Positions 31,473-34,186 of a DNA stretch of 34,186 nt are shown piece by piece. The notes under the pieces were generated by a model. It made no database searches. It worked only from the letters and a program-made list of their open reading frames with translations, and was not told the DNA's origin. Position 1 is the stretch's first letter, and every line of letters begins with the position of its first letter. Source of the DNA: DATIUV01 sp049322755. GTDB lineage: Bacteria; Pseudomonadota; Gammaproteobacteria; Burkholderiales; UBA6910. A program made the translations under genes and the position numbers. Location of the stretch: positions 1 to 34,186 of the forward strand of contig JBMOQX010000065.1 in NCBI GenBank assembly GCA_049322755.1, in the 5' to 3' direction.

Positions 31473-32651
31473 ATGACCTTAAATGGTGCTATACGTGCGG
31501 TAGCGGTTTTCGTATTCCTATTTCCGGTCCTCACAGCCGCGCAGGAGACGCCGAAGGTAGAGGCTATTGCAGGCTATTCATACTTGGGCTTGAGTCAGCA
31601 GCCGAGGTTGCGTTTCGAAGCCGGCGCTCTGAGCGGTTGGAAGGCCTCATTAAAGTTCAACCTGACCCACCGGATCGGATTGCTCGCAGATTTCAGCGGC
31701 AACTACGGGCAGATGCAGTTGACGCCAAACGGGCTAACCCGCACCAGCGTGTTCAGACGCCAACATGCGTACATGTTCGGGACAGAAACGCTTGTGCTGC
31801 AAAGTTCTCGTGTCAAGCTGAATGCCCGGGCCCTGCTGGGTGTAGCGCACACGAATAATACTGCGCTGCCGCAAGGGTATCTACCGATTGCCGATAACGC
31901 GTTTGCCGTGGCGTTCGGCGCCAGCGTGGATTACCGCATCACGGACCGGTTGTCGTACCGAATTCTTGAGCCAGAAGTGTTCGTCACGCGTTCCGGGAGC
32001 AGCGCAACGAACAGGTGGCAACAGTACAATGTAAGGCTCTCGAGTGGGATCGTGTTTACCTCCGGGAGAATGTCCACTTCTGGGGCAAATAGCCGACGTG
32101 TTTCGTTCGGTGTGGTCGGTGGCGCAGCGTTAACTGATGCGTTCGGGCATGAAGCTGATGGGTTGATGCTCCTGCCCGGCGGTGGAACGCAGCCAACCCG
32201 CTTACGCTCATATTCGACACTGAAGGACTACGTGATTGGCCCCATGGTGGATGTCGATATGCTTTGGCGTGGGCTGTCCATAGAAATCAGCGCGCTCTAC
32301 CGGCCTATGAACCTGACGATGGCAGGCGTGCTACCAGATGGATCATTTCACAGTGTCTCTCCCGCCACGGTTGTGACGTGGGAGTTTCCAGTCTTGGCAA
32401 AGTACCGGCTCGGCAGTAGCTCCGCAAAGCCGGTCATTGAACTCGGGCCATCCTTCCGCGCTTCTGGGAATTTGAACGGTTCTGCACCCTCTCCATTTGG
32501 TCTGACCGCAGGATTCGGTATCGAAACTCGTTTCCTGGGGCTGAGAATTGCTCCTTTGCTCCGGTACACTCATTGGGGGGCTGATCCGGACTATACTGCT
32601 TCACGAACAAAGCGGAACCAAGTTGTAGCTCTCTTGAGTGTGTCCTTCTGA
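31473..32651 (+). CDS. Outer membrane beta-barrel protein
   Basis: A 392-residue protein beginning MTLNGAIRAVAVFVFLFP, a clear signal peptide probably cut near TAA-QE at about residue 25. The mature part alternates polar and hydrophobic residues in many beta strands, with Arg/Tyr/Trp-rich ends (KVEAIAGYSYLGLSQQPRL, RIGLLADFSGNYGQMQLT). It ends LLSVSF, with the C-terminal Phe expected for barrel insertion. Function beyond an outer-membrane barrel is unknown. The start ATG 31473 lacks a strong ribosome-binding site. The same frame stays open back to 30663 through transposon debris, but the signal peptide marks the real start. The upstream debris may have removed its promoter. Confidence 0.8.
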   Translation: MTLNGAIRAVAVFVFLFPVLTAAQETPKVEAIAGYSYLGLSQQPRLRFEAGALSGWKASLKFNLTHRIGLLADFSGNYGQMQLTPNGLTRTSVFRRQHAYMFGTETLVLQSSRVKLNARALLGVAHTNNTALPQGYLPIADNAFAVAFGASVDYRITDRLSYRILEPEVFVTRSGSSATNRWQQYNVRLSSGIVFTSGRMSTSGANSRRVSFGVVGGAALTDAFGHEADGLMLLPGGGTQPTRLRSYSTLKDYVIGPMVDVDMLWRGLSIEISALYRPMNLTMAGVLPDGSFHSVSPATVVTWEFPVLAKYRLGSSSAKPVIELGPSFRASGNLNGSAPSPFGLTAGFGIETRFLGLRIAPLLRYTHWGADPDYTASRTKRNQVVALLSVSF

Positions 32652-33090
32652 TTAAGCAGAAGCCGGCACTGGCGGATGATTGTGACTAAGTGGTTGTGAA
32701 ATCAATTACTTGGCTGGAGTCTCTGCGCCCCCGATACCCTTTGTTTGGCCTGAGGAGCCAATTCATTTTCCCGCAACGATTCCGGCCCACCCGTTAACGC
32801 CTCTCTCCATCCGCAACTCCGCAACTGGCCGTGTTTTCGGCACTTCCGCGTCTCTGGTTCGCGCCGCGTGTCCGGCCTGCCGCGCCGATCTGCGCCCCCG
32901 CAACGTTCACCGGAGGCCGTTTTCTCCCCGTCTCCGGGCCAAACCAGGAATTGGTTAACAGCACCGCGGGGGTTGTCCAAGCCCAGGCCGGACGACTCGA
33001 AACGAAGAGCGGACTGCGTTGACAGACTGGGATCGCTTAGTCTAGCGACTGCGTTATCGTCGGCTGGCACGTCCGCTCGGAGGGTCGGGT
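32652..33090. other. Gap between the barrel gene and the IS3 element
   Basis: 439 bases without a convincing gene. Several short open frames (82, 63 and 122 codons on both strands) show no recognisable sequence. A TTGACA lies at 33018-33023, but no good -10 box follows at 16-18 bases. I see no tRNA, terminator or repeats here. Confidence 0.4.
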
Positions 33091-33163
33091 TGACCCGCTC
33101 CCCGAAAACTCAGCCAGAGATAATTTGGAGAGCCCTCGAATGAAGAGCGAAGAGGAGCAATGC

Positions 33164-33439
33164 ATGAAGCGAAGCCGATACACGGAAGAGCAGATGATCG
33201 ATGCGGTCAAGCAGATGGAGGCCGGGCGGCCGGCGCGGGATGTCGCGCGGGAGCTGGGAGTGACCGACCAGACGCTGTACAACTGGCGGTCACGCTACAG
33301 CGGGATGGAGGCAAGTGAGGCGCGGCGGCTGCGGGCGCTGGAGGAGGAGAACCGGCGGCTGAAGACGCTGGTGGCTGAACTCAGCCTGGACAAGGAAGCG
33401 CTGAAGGCGGTGATCCGAAAAAACGGGTGGAGCTTGTGA
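33164..33439 (+). CDS. IS3-family transposase orfA
   Basis: A 91-residue protein starting at ATG 33164, six bases after AGGAG; a further ATG at 33140 has poorer signals. Residues about 5-45 are the helix-turn-helix (YTEEQMIDAVKQMEAGRPAR, VARELGVTDQTLYNWRSRY). Residues about 50-80 form a leucine-zipper-like coiled coil (RRLRALEEENRRLKTLVAEL) used for dimer formation. It binds the element ends and, when fused to orfB by frameshift, makes the active transposase. The last codons CGA AAA AAC contain the slippery site. Length is normal. Confidence 0.93.
   Translation: MKRSRYTEEQMIDAVKQMEAGRPARDVARELGVTDQTLYNWRSRYSGMEASEARRLRALEEENRRLKTLVAELSLDKEALKAVIRKNGWSL
33418..33424 (+). promoter_or_regulatory. 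IS3 -1 frameshift site A AAA AAC
   Basis: In the orfA frame the heptamer reads A AAA AAC, a very efficient slippery sequence known from several IS3 elements. After a one-base slip the frame enters orfB (CGG GTG GAG). The orfA stop TGA lies only 12 bases further on. Confidence 0.85.
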
Positions 33440-34186
33440 GCACGCGCAGGGACGTGGCGTTCGTGATGGCCGAGTACGGGTTAAGCGAACGCCAGGCTTG
33501 CAAGCTCCTGGAAGTGGACCGAAGCAGTGTTCGCTATGAAGCTCGTCCCGATCGAAACGGCGAACTGCGGAAGCGGCTGGTGGTGCTGGCGCAGAAGAAG
33601 CCGCGCTACGGCTACCGGCGGCTGTGGGTGCTGCTGCGGCGGGAAGGGCGCGGCGTGAACCTGAAGCGGGTCTACCGCCTGTACCGGGAAGCACGGCTGG
33701 GCGTGCGGCTGGCGGTGCGGAAGCGGCTGAAGCGGCCGGCGCCGGCAGGGTTGCCGCTGCGGGCCGCGAACGAAGAATGGGCGCTGGATTTTGTCAGCGA
33801 CGCGGTGGCTGGCGGCGGGCGGATCCGGATTCTGACGGTGCTGGACGGGTACACGCGGCAGTGTCCGGGGATCGAAGTGGGCTCGAGCATCAGCAGCCGG
33901 AGAGTGACGCGGGCGCTGGAGCGGATGATTGCCAGGTGGGGAGCGCCGAAGCGGCTGCGGTGCGACAACGGGCCGGAATTCAGGAGCCGCCATTTTCTGG
34001 CCTGGTGCGAGAGGCAGGGCATCGAAGTCGTCCACATTCAGCCGGGGCGGCCGATGCAAAACGGTTATCTGGAGAGCTTCAACGGCCGGCTGCGGGACGA
34101 GTGCCTGAATGCGAACTGGTTCGCGAATCTGGCCGAGGCGAAGGAGAAGATCGAGGCGTGGAGAAAGGAGTACAACACCGAGAGAC
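33424..34186 (+). CDS. IS3-family transposase orfB, integrase core (partial at window end)
   Basis: The -1 frame is open from the slippery site to the last base, 254 codons. It starts RVELVSTRRDVAFVMAEYGL and shows a zinc-free IS3 orfB layout: SERQACKLLEVDRSSVRY (an extra helix-turn-helix), PRYGYRRLWVLLRREG, then the catalytic core. The core has Asp in EEWALDFVSDAV, Asp in RCDNGPEFRS and Glu in NGYLESFNGRLRDECL. This is the IS3 DDE triad with the typical CDNGPEF and ESFNGRLRDECLN motifs. It overlaps orfA and is made mostly as a fusion. The C-terminal 20-30 residues lie beyond the window. Confidence 0.93.

Larger units (their letters stand above)
33091..34186 (+). mobile_element. IS3-family insertion sequence, left part (runs off the window)
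   Basis: The element begins near 33091 with TGACCCGCTCCCCG, a TG-start terminus as usual for IS3 elements. It contains orfA and the overlapping orfB joined by an A6C frameshift site. orfB is cut by the window end before its stop, so the right terminus and target duplication cannot be seen. Confidence 0.8.

Overview
The window is a GC-rich bacterial segment. Its first ~25.5 kb is the packaging, head, neck and tail block of a siphophage-type prophage with lambda-like gene order. The last ~8.7 kb is a host or accessory flank full of insertion sequences. The flank carries a secreted protein with carboxypeptidase-regulatory-like repeats and a signal-peptide beta-barrel protein, a pairing typical of Acidobacteriota. 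I therefore infer an acidobacterial host, possibly of the Solibacter/Bryobacter group, with moderate confidence and no ribosomal marker to confirm it.

Layout. 32-3509 holds the small and large terminase subunits. The large subunit is interrupted in its ATP-binding loop by a 367-residue intein with all the marks of a class 3 intein (Pro at position 1, plus the Trp/Cys/Thr signature). 3519-3993 is a two-gene DUF4160/DUF2442 cassette on the opposite strand, wedged into the packaging operon. 4076-8671 holds gpW-like joiner, portal, S49 head protease with a nested scaffold start, decoration protein, major capsid protein and a small head-completion protein. After three tandem palindromes (8670-8750) come the neck and tail-completion genes, the tail tube gene (9811-10851) and a tail assembly chaperone. 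That chaperone carries a textbook -1 frameshift site (CCCAAAC, an immediate stop, then a stem) leading to a 110-codon Cys4 extension, as in lambda G/GT. 11784-25500 holds tape measure, muramidase-like protein, gpM-like protein, a gpL/hub fusion, a 1299-residue tail protein with a TIM-barrel-like region, and a tail fibre.

The structural genes all run on the + strand, mostly with 1-20 base overlaps, so they look like one late operon. No integrase, repressor, replication gene or holin is visible. The window therefore shows only the structural half of the prophage, and the right attachment site was not found.

From 25762 the gene style changes. There is an excisionase/MerR-type DNA-binding protein, a small six-cysteine secreted protein, an intact IS256-family element, the carboxypeptidase-regulatory-like protein, fused debris of an IS3-type orfA and an inverted ISL3 transposase, the beta-barrel protein, and the left part of an IS3 element with an A6C frameshift site that runs off the window end.
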